The translations under genes were made by a program, and so were the position numbers. This document shows positions 9,499-19,317 of a stretch of 64,000 nucleotides of DNA, piece by piece; positions within the stretch are counted from its first letter, which is position 1; each line of letters starts with the position of its first letter. The notes below the pieces were generated by a model. It did not search any database, was not told the origin of the DNA, and saw only the letters and a program-made list of their open reading frames with translations. The stretch lies in assembly GCF_902652685.1 (NCBI RefSeq), contig NZ_CACRUY010000007.1, positions 1 to 64,000 of the forward strand, in the 5' to 3' direction. The DNA is from Mycobacterium sp. Marseille-P9652. Its GTDB lineage: Bacteria; Actinomycetota; Actinomycetes; Mycobacteriales; Mycobacteriaceae.

Positions 9499-10536
9499 AT
9501 GCCAAGCGCTCCGTCATCGATCTTGCTCATCGCCGACCCCGGTGCTCCGGCGGCGATCGCCGAACGCCTTTCGGATTCGCTCCCGAGTGCGCTGTTGAAC
9601 GGCGATGCCGCAGATGGCAAGTGGGACGTGTCGGTGCGACGCGACTCCTATCCGGTCGACGAGCATGCCGAAGTCTCAGACGTGCTACGCATCATTGACC
9701 CGGCTGGCAAGCCCGAGGACATCGTTATCTACCTGACTGATCTACCGAGACGTGTCGGGACGACGCCGGTGATCGTTGACATCAGCGTGAATAACCGGTT
9801 CGGACTGATTTCCATCCCTGGAGCCGGCGGTGTGTTCATCGATCGCCGCGTGCGGAACCTGGCGCAGACAGTCGTGACCGAGCTGACATGCCAGTCGCGG
9901 AGGCAACACGGATCCATGAAGCGGCTGAGGCGGACACAGGACGACGACGATGTTGTCCGCTACGTCGCGCCGACCGCCCTGTCACGTCTGCGCCTTCTGA
10001 TGGGGATGGTTTACGCCAACCGCCCCTGGCGATTGGCTGCTGGTTTGTCCAAGGTGCTGATGGCGGCGTTCGCCGCCGGGGCCGTGAGCCTGGCATATCC
10101 GACAATGTGGCAGTTGTCCGACACGATGGGCCCGTGGCGTTTGAGCGTGGCGACGATCTTGGCGAGCGCAGCGATGATCGGGTGGCTCATCCTCCACCAC
10201 AACTTATGGGAACGGCCGCCGTCGGCCGGCGAACGTGAACGCGCAGTGTTGTACAACACAGCGACCGTCGTCACCCTGACCATCGGCGTCGCCATTCTCC
10301 ACATCGGCCTATTTATCCTGCTGCTGGTGACCGCCTGGTGGACGCTTCCGCCTCAACTGGTCGCCCACAACATCGGGCACCCCGCCGGCCTGTCAACCTT
10401 GTTGCTGATGGCCTGGCTGGTGTCTGCGGTCGCGACATTGGGCGGTGCCCTGGGATCCGGGATGGAGGACGACGAGGCCGTCAAGGCCGCGGCATATGGG
10501 ATTCGGCAACGCCAGCGATTCGACAACTCGGACTGA
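9499..10536 (+). CDS. Conserved membrane protein, unknown function
   Basis: 345 aa. The N-terminal half (1-150) is soluble and alpha/beta-like (ILLIADPGAPAAIAERL, DIVIYLTDLPRR, TPVIVDISVNNRFGLISIPG), followed by a basic stretch (SMKRLRRTQDDDD) and four hydrophobic helices between about residues 175 and 325 (centred on AAFAAGAVSLAYP, ATILASAAMIGWLI, TIGVAILHIGLFILLL and LLLMAWLVSAVATLGG). The start follows GGGGACC. I do not recognise a named family; a cytosolic sensor-like domain on a membrane anchor is all that can be said. Not obviously in an operon. Confidence 0.7.
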   Translation: MPSAPSSILLIADPGAPAAIAERLSDSLPSALLNGDAADGKWDVSVRRDSYPVDEHAEVSDVLRIIDPAGKPEDIVIYLTDLPRRVGTTPVIVDISVNNRFGLISIPGAGGVFIDRRVRNLAQTVVTELTCQSRRQHGSMKRLRRTQDDDDVVRYVAPTALSRLRLLMGMVYANRPWRLAAGLSKVLMAAFAAGAVSLAYPTMWQLSDTMGPWRLSVATILASAAMIGWLILHHNLWERPPSAGERERAVLYNTATVVTLTIGVAILHIGLFILLLVTAWWTLPPQLVAHNIGHPAGLSTLLLMAWLVSAVATLGGALGSGMEDDEAVKAAAYGIRQRQRFDNSD

Positions 10537-10874
10537 CGCACTTGCCCACGTGGTGCGTCGGTTCCATCGCAAGCCGACTCACTCGACGGCACCGGTCGCC
10601 GGTATCGCCAAACCATTCGTCTGCAATGGATTTGCGATTCCGAGAATTCCTTCCGCCGCTGACGACAGCGCCCCACCCTCACACCGGCGTCCTCAGGCGT
10701 CCTCAGGACCCCTTCCCCCCGAGGCCGATTGACGACGGCAATTGGCAGCTGCGAGCCGAAGGCGCGCCTACCGTTTCCCGAGATCGGTTGTCCCGCCCGG
10801 GCGTTGGCGCCGTTAGCCCCTACTGGTTGAATCGATGCTCCCCGGCGGCTGCGGCAGGCTCCGACAACTATCGG
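10537..10874. other. Intergenic, no gene seen
   Basis: 338 bp between convergent genes. The only structure noted is a perfect tandem 10-mer, GGCGTCCTCA twice at 10686-10705. Open frames here are antisense or out-of-frame continuations. Confidence 0.5.
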
Positions 10875-11486
10875 CTAGTGTCTGCCGCCGCGGCCGCCTT
10901 TCCTACCCGCGGCCTTCAACGCTTTTCTCGCCAGGGAGGCGATGCCCTGGCCGCCCAGGATCCATGGGCCGGCCACGATAAATGGATCCATCCAGATGTG
11001 GGCCAGGTCGCTCCGCTTGCGACCCAACCGCGACGTGATGCCGTGATGTGTCAGTTCGCTCTTGATTCCCGTCTCCGTCACAGGATTGTCGGGACGCGTG
11101 GTCAAGAACGAACGCAGGTGATGCTCGGCCGCGTCCACCCGATCCGCATAGAGCAGAATCAGCCAGTGTGCCGCACGGCCCTCGCTGAATGTGTAGGCGT
11201 ATTTGCGCAGCATGCCGGAGATTCCGCTGGGCGGCTGTGCCGTGCCGAACACGGGTGTGAGGAACCGGTGTTCTGTAGACCGCTCCCGCGGCCACTTCTC
11301 GGGTTGCCGCTCGGGGAAGTCCCAGTGCGTTTCGGTGGGTAGGTCCTGCCGCAGCTTGGGATTTGACGGCCGGTCCTTCGGGTCGAGGTCAGCACCCCAA
11401 CCGGGGATCTGTGCCCGCAACTCGTCGCTGCTCGGCGTCGGCGGATGTGCTTCGGTGTAGGCCGGTAGCCCTTCTGTCTGAGTCAT
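10875..11486 (-). CDS. Conserved hypothetical protein linked to alcohol dehydrogenase
   Basis: 203 aa, soluble, no signal peptide. Pro-rich N-terminus (residues 10-75), then a compact central part (GISGMLRKYAYTFSEGRAAHWLILLYADRVDAAEHHLRS is split here as two blocks: GISGMLRKYAYTF and HWLILLYADRVDAAEHH), ending in a basic Gly/Arg/Lys tail (ALKAAGRKGGRGGRH). The family is not recognised. It starts 18 nt after the alcohol dehydrogenase stop on the same strand, so the two are almost certainly cotranscribed and may act on the same substrate or stress. Confidence 0.65.
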   Translation of the reverse strand: MTQTEGLPAYTEAHPPTPSSDELRAQIPGWGADLDPKDRPSNPKLRQDLPTETHWDFPERQPEKWPRERSTEHRFLTPVFGTAQPPSGISGMLRKYAYTFSEGRAAHWLILLYADRVDAAEHHLRSFLTTRPDNPVTETGIKSELTHHGITSRLGRKRSDLAHIWMDPFIVAGPWILGGQGIASLARKALKAAGRKGGRGGRH

Positions 11487-11504
11487 TTCCCTGCTCCTGT
11501 CTGT

Positions 11505-12653
11505 TCAGCTTGCCTGCGGAAGTACGACCGGCTTGATGATGTCGTCGAGCTTGGATGAGAAAATGTGATACCCCTCTGCGATGTGCTCGAGCGGGATCCG
11601 GTGTGTCACAATATCACTCGGCTTCAGATAGCCGTTCTTGATGTGGGAGAACAGCCGGGGCCACTGCCGTTTGACCGGGCACTGATTCGTGTGAATGGTC
11701 AGACCCTTGTTCATGGCATCGCCGAACTTGATCGCGCTGAACATTGGGCCGTAGGCGCCCATGACAGAGATGGTTCCCCCCTTCCGGACCGAATCGATGG
11801 CCCAGTTCAGGGCGACCGGGGAGCCGCCCTGCAACTTCAACTTCGCCGCCGTGACGTGTTGCAACAGGTTTCCGTCGGCCTCCGCCCCCACAGCGTCGAT
11901 GGCCACATCCGCACCGAGGAAGTCGGTGGCCTTCTTCATCTCGAGCACGATGTCGTCGTAGTCGGTGAAGTTGTATGTCTCGGCGTGAGCGAAGCTGCGA
12001 GCCTTGTTCAGTCGGTACTCCAGGTGGTCGATCACGATCACGCGGGCGGCCCCCATCAACCACGACGATTTCGCGGCGAACAGGCCCACCGGGCCGGCGC
12101 CGAAGACGACGACGGTATCGCCCTCGACAATGTCCCCGAGCTGAGCCCCGAAGTATCCGGTGGCCAGCGCGTCGGTGCACAGCAGCGCGTCCGTATCGTC
12201 CATCCAGTCGGGAATCGGGGATGGGCCAACGTCGGCGAAGGGCACCCGCACGTACTCGGCCTGCCCGCCGTCGTATCCCCCGCAGGTGTGTGAGTAACCG
12301 TAGATTCCGCCCACCGCGGTGGCGTTCGGATTGACATTGTGACAGTTCGAATACAGCCCTCGGGCACAGAAGTAGCACGACCCGCAGAAGATGTTGAACG
12401 GCACCATCACCCGGTCGCCGCGCTGCAAGTTCTCGACGGAGGAGCCCACTTCCTCGACCACGCCAATGAACTCGTGTCCGAAGGTGTGGCCGACTCGGGT
12501 GTCCGGCATCAGGCCGTGGTAAAGGTGCAGGTCCGAACCGCATATAGCGGCCAACTGCACCCTGACGATCGCATCATTGGGATGCTCGATCGCCGGCATC
12601 GGCTTGTCTTCGACCCGGACCTTGTAGGGACCGCGGTAGGTCATCGCGCGCAT
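11505..12653 (-). CDS. Zinc-dependent alcohol/formaldehyde dehydrogenase-like
   Basis: 382 aa medium-chain dehydrogenase. It carries the catalytic-zinc Cys (AAICGSDLH), the G-H-x2-G-H-E motif (GHTFGHEFIG), a structural-zinc lobe C-x2-C-x2-C-x7-C (CGSCYFCARGLYSNC) and the NAD-binding G-A-G-P-V-G loop. The insertion-rich middle (GYSHTCGGYDGGQAEYVRVP) and long C-terminal domain are most like the glutathione-independent formaldehyde dehydrogenase branch, but substrate is uncertain. AGGAGGAG sits 5 nt upstream of the ATG; longer in-frame starts lack it. It lies downstream of the PucR regulator in the same direction and upstream of the hypothetical gene ending at 10875. Confidence 0.88.
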   Translation of the reverse strand: MRAMTYRGPYKVRVEDKPMPAIEHPNDAIVRVQLAAICGSDLHLYHGLMPDTRVGHTFGHEFIGVVEEVGSSVENLQRGDRVMVPFNIFCGSCYFCARGLYSNCHNVNPNATAVGGIYGYSHTCGGYDGGQAEYVRVPFADVGPSPIPDWMDDTDALLCTDALATGYFGAQLGDIVEGDTVVVFGAGPVGLFAAKSSWLMGAARVIVIDHLEYRLNKARSFAHAETYNFTDYDDIVLEMKKATDFLGADVAIDAVGAEADGNLLQHVTAAKLKLQGGSPVALNWAIDSVRKGGTISVMGAYGPMFSAIKFGDAMNKGLTIHTNQCPVKRQWPRLFSHIKNGYLKPSDIVTHRIPLEHIAEGYHIFSSKLDDIIKPVVLPQAS

Positions 12654-12840
12654 GAAGCTCCTCCTGGACGTGGGTGACGATGGGGCCGGGTTACCCGCGC
12701 CAGGCGACCGGAACACTGACCCAGGAGGACCAAAAGTGGGCACCGAAGTTGTCCTCGCGGAACATGAGCGGAGTCACCGAGGAATGCGCGTGAAAGCTGA
12801 AGCACGTTGCGGCGCCGGATAGTTTGGCCGCGATGCACAC

Positions 12841-14550
12841 TTACGATTTCGGGGGGTTGAGGAAGAGCCAAGCGCGCGTCGCGGCATGCAGGTTGAAGCG
12901 CGTGTCAACGTCCTTCAGGTCAAGACCCGTCAGGGCCGCGATGCGGCCGAGCCGATATCGCAACGTGCTGCGGTGGACATGCAATGCAGCGGCTGATTCG
13001 TCGTAATTACCACCGCACTCGAGATAGCTGCTCAAGGTTTGGGCCAGGTCGGAGTTCTTCCTGGCGTCGTAATCGATCAGCGGTCCCAGCCATTGGCGCA
13101 GGTAGTCGTCGACGACGCCGGCGGAGTGCGCAGCATCGACCAGGTGGTAGAAACCGAGTTCGTCATAGTCAGACGCCCCGTGTGAGTGGGCGGAGTGCCG
13201 CCGGACATTTAGCGCGCGACGGGCTCTGAGGAAGGACTGGGGAATATCTTTCGGATTGTCACAGCGCGATCCGATGCCAATCGCACATGAGATGTTTCCG
13301 AGTTGCTTGCTGAGTTCCCGGTGGAGTGCATCGGGAGCCGGATGACTGTCGACGAGCAGTACAACCAGCCCTCCCTTGCGGCCCGCCAGGTAGTTCATGT
13401 GCAGGTTCTCCGCGGCGCGGCCCGCGGCGACAATGCCGGCATTGTCGGCACCGCGCCCGCTGTGGATCACCACGGCGTAGTGCGGACGGCGCAAGTCATG
13501 AGTCAGCGCCTGGGCACGTGCGTAGGCCTCATCCTCGTCGACACCGGTCAGCAGATCCTCGACCAGGTCACGGCACAGACTCAACTGCAGCTCGGCGAGG
13601 TTGCGCTGATGGGCCAACTCGAGTCCGAGCACATTGCTGCAATACCTGAGCGCGAAGAGCCGGTCCTCGTCAACCTCATTTCGGGGGTCGATGAGGGCGA
13701 CAGCACCGAGCATCTCCGCGTGCGGCTTAATCGAGACCCACAGGCGATCTCCTGAGCGCACCGGCCCGGACTCCGTCGACAGAGATCGCAGAAACCGTTC
13801 GCGCTGGCGAGGATTCGGCTTCGGATACCGAACCGGCCGTTCGGGCCCGGCCCACGCGTCAAGGTTCCCGAACCGGTCTTCGACGCAGACCGCAAGCCCC
13901 GTCAATCGATGAAGTGCGTCGGCAATCCCTTGCTGGCCCTCGCCGGCGGTCAGCGCCGCCTCCAGGCGCTCGTGGGCATGCGCCCGGGACTCCAGCCGGT
14001 GCACCGCTTCGGCGAGAACCTCATTCGCCGCGGCGAGTTGGGCAGCTCGTCGAACTTCCCGCTGATTCAAATCAGCGCATGCCAGCGCGGCACCGGCCTT
14101 TTGCGCGAGCAGCTGCAGCAGCAACATGTGCTCCGGGGTGGGCTCGGCGCTGGCGCAGACCACGACGCACCCTCGTACGTCGTCCCGGTGGCATAGGAGG
14201 AACGCCCACGCCCAGCCTCCCCGCGGCAGGTCAATCCTGCCCTCCCAGCTCGACCGCTGGAGTATGTCAGTCAGTTCCGGGCGCTCGGGTTGAGAGGGCG
14301 GGCACAGCTTCATTCCCTCGTCGATCGCGCAGTAACTTGCCTCGACTCGGCAGGTACACAGGGCCGCAGCCCCCTCGGTCACCACCGCGAAGATGTCCGT
14401 GTGGTCCAACGAATGAAAGTTGATTCGGGTCAGCTCCGCCAGACCTCCCGGGCCGCCGGCGGGCCCGTCATCGTCAGCGATCGTCGGGTTGGCATTCATG
14501 ACGGATTTGCGACTGCCGTAGACGCCTTGCGTCTCAACCAGATTCCGCAC
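12841..14550 (-). CDS. PucR-family transcriptional regulator (GAF-like plus C-terminal HTH)
   Basis: About 552-569 aa (ATG at 14499 or GTG at 14550; neither has a strong ribosome site). Residues 40-190 look like a GAF-type sensor, followed by a coiled helical stretch (REVRRAAQLAAANEVLAEAVHRL), a second sensor region (about 230-320), a CdaR/GGDEF-like region (350-480) and a PucR C-terminal HTH (TLSSYLECGGNYDESAAALHVH, given here in part: SAAALHVHRSTLRYRLGRI). Members control catabolic genes in response to small molecules. Its position directly upstream of the alcohol dehydrogenase pair suggests it controls them (inference). Divergent from the LuxR-type regulator across a 370-bp gap. Confidence 0.85.
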   Translation of the reverse strand: MRNLVETQGVYGSRKSVMNANPTIADDDGPAGGPGGLAELTRINFHSLDHTDIFAVVTEGAAALCTCRVEASYCAIDEGMKLCPPSQPERPELTDILQRSSWEGRIDLPRGGWAWAFLLCHRDDVRGCVVVCASAEPTPEHMLLLQLLAQKAGAALACADLNQREVRRAAQLAAANEVLAEAVHRLESRAHAHERLEAALTAGEGQQGIADALHRLTGLAVCVEDRFGNLDAWAGPERPVRYPKPNPRQRERFLRSLSTESGPVRSGDRLWVSIKPHAEMLGAVALIDPRNEVDEDRLFALRYCSNVLGLELAHQRNLAELQLSLCRDLVEDLLTGVDEDEAYARAQALTHDLRRPHYAVVIHSGRGADNAGIVAAGRAAENLHMNYLAGRKGGLVVLLVDSHPAPDALHRELSKQLGNISCAIGIGSRCDNPKDIPQSFLRARRALNVRRHSAHSHGASDYDELGFYHLVDAAHSAGVVDDYLRQWLGPLIDYDARKNSDLAQTLSSYLECGGNYDESAAALHVHRSTLRYRLGRIAALTGLDLKDVDTRFNLHAATRAWLFLNPPKS

Positions 14551-14923
14551 CAGTCAGTACAGGGAAGGCGTTCCAATCGCGCGTCGCACACCTCCCCGAG
14601 CCGGTAGGCCACCGGACGATTCGCGGCTCCGAACGACTCGGAGCCAGCCCGGCGAGGCCGTAAGTCGCGTGTCTACCCGTGATTTAGCTGCCTAAACCCG
14701 TGGGGCGGCGGTTCGGACCGGGTCGGAGCAGCGACGGTACCGCTGCAAACCTGCAACCCTAGCCGGGGGTCTCGCCGCGGCACGCGGCTAAGATTCGGTG
14801 TACCGAAGTCGGTCTGCAGCGTTTCGCGCGCTCAGCCTCGAGGGTCGCCGATCGGCACCCGCGCATCGCGCTGCAGCGGGCGCTACCATCAGGTCCGGAC
14901 CGGAGGTCATTCGGAGAAAACCA

Positions 14924-17749
14924 ATGGCGAGGTCCGCCGGAATCAGACGCGGTGGTGCTATGTCGAGCCAGGGCCGGGGGGGACGCCTGCACGGTCGCAC
15001 TGCCGAATGCGAGAGGCTGGGCGGTCTGGTCGCGACGGTCCGATCAGGTAGCCACGAGGTTTTGGTTCTGCGCGGTGAAGCCGGCGTCGGAAAAACCGCC
15101 CTGCTGGGCTACGCGGTAGAGCTCGCCCCTGAGTTCCGCCACGTCCAGGTGTCAGGCGTCGAGTCGGACATGGAACTCGCGTTCGCCGGCCTGCAACAGC
15201 TGTGCGCGCCCCTGATGGATCGATTCGACGACCTGCCGCCACCGCAGCGCGAGGCGCTCAACGTGGCTTTCGGCCGCGGTGTCGGACCCGCACCCGACCG
15301 ATTCCTGGTCGGGTTGGCGGTGCTGAGCTTGATCGCTGCCACCACCAACGATCAAGCCTTGATCTGCACAATCGATGATGCGCAATGGCTCGATCAGGTA
15401 TCCGTGCAGACATTGGCCTTCGTCGCGCGGCGCCTGCTGGCCGAGCCGGTTGCATTGATCTTCGCGGCCCGCGACGACGGCGCCCAGGCTTTGGCCGGCC
15501 TGCCGGAACTCACAGTCGAAGGGCTGTCCGATGGCGAGGCCCGGGAGCTGTTGAGTTCCGTGGTGCCGGGCCGGATCGACGAGCGGGTACGAGACCGCAT
15601 CGTCGCCGAGACGCGGGGGATTCCCCTCGCGCTGCTCGAGGTGCCACGGAATCTGTCCGCTGCGGAGCTCTCCGGCGGCTTCGGGGATCTGGCCGTACGC
15701 CGCTCGGCAGGACAGCTGGAGGACGGCTTCGTGGCGCGCATCAAGTCACTTCCCGCTGAGACTCAACGGTTGTTGCTCGTCGCCGCAGCCGAGCCGGTCG
15801 GCGATGCGGCGCTATTTCTGCGAGCGGCAGCCGTTTTGGGCATCCCGGTCGATGCGCTCGCGCCGGCAGAGGCCGCCGGCGTGATCGAGTTCGGTCCGCG
15901 CATGCGCTTTCATCACCCGTTGGTGCGCTCAGCCGCATACCGCGCCGCTGATCTGACTGATCGCAGAGCCATACACCAGGCTTTGGCCGACGCGACGGAT
16001 TTTCAGTCGGACCCAGATCGGCGGGCATGGCACGCCGCCAATGCCGCGGCAGGACCCGACGACGAGGTGGCCGCCGAATTGGAAGCCTCCGCCGGCCGCG
16101 CCCAGAGCAGGGGCGGAATCGCCGCGGCGGCAGCATTTTTGGAGCGCGCAACCGCGTTGACCTTCGACCCGGCCCGGCGCGCTGACAGGGCAATCGCTGC
16201 CGCACAGGCCAAGGGCGACGCGGCCGCGCCTGAGGGCGCCTATGACCTCCTCGCCATAGCCGAACTGGGCCCGCTGTCCGACTTTCAACGCGCCCAAGTG
16301 GCTCGGTTGCGCGCTCAGATGGATTTTGCCCGTAATCGTGGGAGTGCTGCCGGCGCTCCCGCGCTCGCCCACTCCGCGGCGCAACTGCTCATGGCCGCCA
16401 TGTGCCTGGATGAGCTCGACTCGGAACTGGCCCGGGAGACCTACCTCGAGGCGCTCGCCGCGAGCATGTACGCCGGGCGACTTTCAGACCCCGACGCACT
16501 GGCGAAAGCGGCGAGGGCCGCCCGTGCCGCGGCCGGTCCCGAATCCGCCGCGCGTGAACCGATGGACCTGCTGTTGGTCGGGGCGGCCAACCGAATCATT
16601 GGCGATGTCAACAGCGGTGACCACGTGCGCGCAGCACTGGAGCTCATCTGCGCCCAGACGAATCGAACCGATGGCCAGGTGCTGCGCTGGATGTCGCTGG
16701 CCTTCCCAGTCGTGCAGGAGTCGTTCGCAGCCGAACTGTGGGATGACGCGATCTACCACCAATTGGCGAAGGACATCGTCCGGCAGACTCGCGACGCCGG
16801 TGCACTGGCAATCATCCCGCGAGCTCTCGCGTACCAGGCCAGAGCCCACATACTGGCAGGCGAATTCGCCACGGCAGCAGCACTTATCGAAGAGGCCGCC
16901 TCGATCACCGCGGCGACAGGTTACGCGCCGATGAAGTACGACGCATTGCTTCTGGCTGCCTGGCGGGGTATCACGGCCGACGCTGTTCCCTTGATCGAGG
17001 CAGCCACCTCCGAGGGCACCGCCAGAGGCGAGGGCCGGCTGCTCGGACTGGCGGGGTATGCGGCCGCTGTGCTCTACAACGGACTCGGCCGATACGAGGA
17101 CGCGTTCGTCGCCGCCCGCCAGGCATGTGAACACGAGGACCTCGGCTTCCACGGATGGTGCTTGATCGAACTGATCGAAGCTGCGGCACGCTCCGGCGAG
17201 CAGGAGACGGCTGCCGACGCGATCCGCCGGCTCGAACAACGCGCGGGCGCCAGCGAAACCGATTGGGGCCTTGGTGTATTGGCGAGTGCGCGAGCCTTGC
17301 TAGCCGACGATCAAACCGCCGACAGTCTGTTCACCGAAGCCATCGAACGCTTGGAGCGCACCAAAATCGTCGTGCATTTGGCTCGAACGCACCTGCGTTA
17401 CGGGGAGTGTCTGCGCCGCGCCAACCGGCGACTCGATGCGCGTCGACACCTCACCGAGGCCCATTCGATGTTCACGCGAATGGGCGCAAAGGCTTTCGCG
17501 GAGCGGGTTCGACGGGAACTGGTGGCCCTTGGCGAGAAGGTGCGCAAGCAATCGGTCGGATCAGGGGATCGGCTGACCGCCCAGGAGGCGCAGATCGCAC
17601 GGCTGGCGGCGGACGGGCTGACGAACCAAGAGATCGGGGCGCAGTTGTTCATCAGCACGCACACCGTCGAATGGCACCTCAGGAAGGTGTTCGTCAAGCT
17701 CGGCATCACTTCGCGTCGGCAGCTTCGCACCGTGTCATGGGCCAGCTAG
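14924..17749 (+). CDS. Large LuxR-family ATPase regulator (LAL/STAND type)
   Basis: 941 aa. Residues about 25-200 form an AAA/STAND ATPase with Walker A G-E-A-G-V-G-K-T and Walker B LICTIDDAQWLD; a long helical TPR-like middle rich in Ala and Arg (about 400-860) follows; the C-terminal 60 residues are a LuxR HTH (LTAQEAQIARLAADGLTN, then HTVEWHLRKVFVKLG). This is the LAL layout (MalT-like): ATP and ligand binding drive oligomerisation and promoter activation. GGAG at 13 to 8 nt before the ATG supports this start; another ATG lies 36 nt downstream. Target genes unknown; the nearest are the divergent PucR gene and the tRNA cluster. Confidence 0.88.
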   Translation: MARSAGIRRGGAMSSQGRGGRLHGRTAECERLGGLVATVRSGSHEVLVLRGEAGVGKTALLGYAVELAPEFRHVQVSGVESDMELAFAGLQQLCAPLMDRFDDLPPPQREALNVAFGRGVGPAPDRFLVGLAVLSLIAATTNDQALICTIDDAQWLDQVSVQTLAFVARRLLAEPVALIFAARDDGAQALAGLPELTVEGLSDGEARELLSSVVPGRIDERVRDRIVAETRGIPLALLEVPRNLSAAELSGGFGDLAVRRSAGQLEDGFVARIKSLPAETQRLLLVAAAEPVGDAALFLRAAAVLGIPVDALAPAEAAGVIEFGPRMRFHHPLVRSAAYRAADLTDRRAIHQALADATDFQSDPDRRAWHAANAAAGPDDEVAAELEASAGRAQSRGGIAAAAAFLERATALTFDPARRADRAIAAAQAKGDAAAPEGAYDLLAIAELGPLSDFQRAQVARLRAQMDFARNRGSAAGAPALAHSAAQLLMAAMCLDELDSELARETYLEALAASMYAGRLSDPDALAKAARAARAAAGPESAAREPMDLLLVGAANRIIGDVNSGDHVRAALELICAQTNRTDGQVLRWMSLAFPVVQESFAAELWDDAIYHQLAKDIVRQTRDAGALAIIPRALAYQARAHILAGEFATAAALIEEAASITAATGYAPMKYDALLLAAWRGITADAVPLIEAATSEGTARGEGRLLGLAGYAAAVLYNGLGRYEDAFVAARQACEHEDLGFHGWCLIELIEAAARSGEQETAADAIRRLEQRAGASETDWGLGVLASARALLADDQTADSLFTEAIERLERTKIVVHLARTHLRYGECLRRANRRLDARRHLTEAHSMFTRMGAKAFAERVRRELVALGEKVRKQSVGSGDRLTAQEAQIARLAADGLTNQEIGAQLFISTHTVEWHLRKVFVKLGITSRRQLRTVSWAS

Positions 17750-17881
17750 GCCGTCGTCGGCGCCGGATTGACAGCTACGACCTTCGCCAGCTCCCGGCCC
17801 CGAGTCGACCACCCCGCCGCCAACCCGGTGAAGGCTGACTCAACTGGGGCTGAGAATGCCCGTAGTCGCACCGATATTTAG

Positions 17882-17955
17882 TGGCCAGGGGCGGGATCGA
17901 ACCGCCGACCTTCCGCTTTTCAGGCGGACGCTCGTACCGACTGAGCTACCTGGCC
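17882..17955 (-). tRNA. tRNA-Phe (GAA)
   Basis: Full cloverleaf: acceptor GGCCAGG pairs with CCTGGCC, D-arm AGCTCAGTCGGTA, anticodon stem CCGCC/GGCGG-type around loop CTGAAAA with anticodon GAA, T-arm GGTTCGATCC, discriminator A. CCA is not encoded. The order Phe-Asp-Glu on this strand next to Lys on the other matches the pheU-aspT-gluT-lysT cluster of M. tuberculosis. Confidence 0.95.
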
Positions 17956-17984
17956 GGAAGGCAGCTAGTGCCTCGCCGTGCTGG

Positions 17985-18058
17985 CGACCCTGACGGGACT
18001 CGAACCCGCGACCTCCGCCGTGACAGGGCGGCGCGCTAACCAACTGCGCCACAGGGCC
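17985..18058 (-). tRNA. tRNA-Asp (GTC)
   Basis: Acceptor GGCCCTG pairs with CAGGGTC (one G-T), anticodon loop CTGTCAC gives GTC, T-arm GGTTCGAGTCC, discriminator G; CCA appears to be encoded just after. Confidence 0.95.
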
Positions 18059-18089
18059 TTGCTGCTGCTCCGCGTCACCGCGTCGCACG

Positions 18090-18162
18090 TACCCCCTACG
18101 GGATTCGAACCCGCGCTACCGCCTTGAAAGGGCGGCGTCCTAGGCCGCTAGACGAAGGGGGC
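18090..18162 (-). tRNA. tRNA-Glu (TTC)
   Basis: Acceptor GCCCCCT pairs with AGGGGGT, anticodon loop CTTTCAA gives TTC, T-arm GGTTCGAATCC. No CCA encoded. Confidence 0.95.
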
Positions 18163-18287
18163 CAGAACCGAATCTCTCCGGGGTACTCGCCACATGGTGA
18201 CCGATGGGAGCCAAGTCAGCTTAGGTCACCGCGGGCCGAATCCTCAAACGAGCGTCCTCAGCCACCCAGTATCCTGAATCTTCGCGC

Positions 18288-18360
18288 GCCCCTATAGCTC
18301 AGTTGGTAGAGCTACGGACTTTTAATCCGCAGGTCCCAGGTTCGAGCCCTGGTGGGGGCA
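18288..18360 (+). tRNA. tRNA-Lys (TTT)
   Basis: Acceptor GCCCCTA pairs with TGGGGGC, D-arm AGCTCAGTTGGTAGAGC, anticodon loop CTTTTAA gives TTT, T-arm GGTTCGAGCCC, discriminator A. Opposite strand to the other three tRNAs. Confidence 0.95.
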
Positions 18361-18498
18361 CCGAGAGCTTCCTCATCCCCGTCGACACCGCACGAATCAC
18401 CGGTGGGCTGGACCCGCCGACCCGGGAGCGTCCCCGGCGCGAAGTTGTGCCGCCGCGCAGTGTGCCCCCTTTGCCCGCCGAACGGCTTGGCTATGGCT

Positions 18499-19308
18499 AT
18501 GCTTCGCAGCGTGAGTGTCGATGCGGCCTACCCGAAGGCGCCAGTAGCCCTGGTCACGATGGAAATTCGCCATCCGGCAACGGATTCCCTGACCGAGTCG
18601 TCGAGCGGCGAACTCAGACGCCTGCTCGCCGACCATCTGCCGATCGAACGCCAGGCCCAGGACGTGGCCTGGGGCATGGGCGCCGGCGGGAGCCCGCAAC
18701 CGCAGGCCGAGCGGTTCGTCCGCTACGTCAACCGCGACAACACGCTCGCCGCGTCGATGAAGAGCCAGGCGATCACCATCGAGACCACCGCCTACACCAC
18801 CTTCGAGCAACTGCTCGAGGTCGTGATGCGGGTCATCGATGCCCGCTCCTCGGTCTCCGACATCGTCGGGGTGGAGCGCCTCGGGCTGCGCTACGTCCTC
18901 GAGGTCCACGTTCCGGTCGGCGTCGCCGGCCGCGTCGAGTGGGCCAACTGGATCGCCGAACCGCTGCTCGGCCCGCAGCAGATCGCACCCGCCGGACTCA
19001 CCCTCACCGAATGGCAGGGGGCCGCGGTCTACCGCGAGACGCAGCCGGGACGGTCGATGATCGTGCGCTACGGCCCCGGAATGGGCCAGGCGCTCGACGC
19101 AAGCTACCACCTGCGCCGCACCATGCCCGTCGAGCAGGGCCCGTTCTTCCTGCTGGACATCGACAGCTTCTGGACGCCCACGGGCTCGATCCCCGAGTTC
19201 GACCGCAACTCTGTGCTCGTGACCTTCCAGGACCTCTACGAGCCGGCCCGCGCCGTGTTCCAGGACATGCTCACCAGCCGGCTCAAGGACGACCTGCTCA
19301 GCCGCTGA
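18499..19308 (+). CDS. TIGR04255 family protein (Rv0831c-like)
   Basis: About 269 aa. Matches the sporadically distributed TIGR04255 family: opening YPKAPVALVTMEIRHP, middle R-L-G-L-R-Y-V-L-E-V, and closing F-x-x-L-Y-E-P-A-R-A-V-F. Function unknown, cytosolic by lack of signal or membrane helices. The exact start is unclear: ATG 18499 and GTG 18511 are both possible and neither has a good ribosome site. Position next to the tRNA cluster and the methyltransferase matches M. tuberculosis Rv0831c. Confidence 0.75.
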   Translation: MLRSVSVDAAYPKAPVALVTMEIRHPATDSLTESSSGELRRLLADHLPIERQAQDVAWGMGAGGSPQPQAERFVRYVNRDNTLAASMKSQAITIETTAYTTFEQLLEVVMRVIDARSSVSDIVGVERLGLRYVLEVHVPVGVAGRVEWANWIAEPLLGPQQIAPAGLTLTEWQGAAVYRETQPGRSMIVRYGPGMGQALDASYHLRRTMPVEQGPFFLLDIDSFWTPTGSIPEFDRNSVLVTFQDLYEPARAVFQDMLTSRLKDDLLSR

Positions 19309-19317
19309 GCCCCCGCG

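Noticed and set aside
10338-11342. 334-codon plus frame
   Set aside because: Runs antisense through the conserved hypothetical gene, which has an operon partner; no protein-like pattern.
17840-18088. 82-codon minus-strand frame
   Set aside because: It lies over the tRNA-Phe and tRNA-Asp genes, which are certain.
17882-18360. tRNA cluster as attachment site of the integrated element
   Set aside because: The element lies 22 kb away and no tRNA fragment was noticed at its ends.
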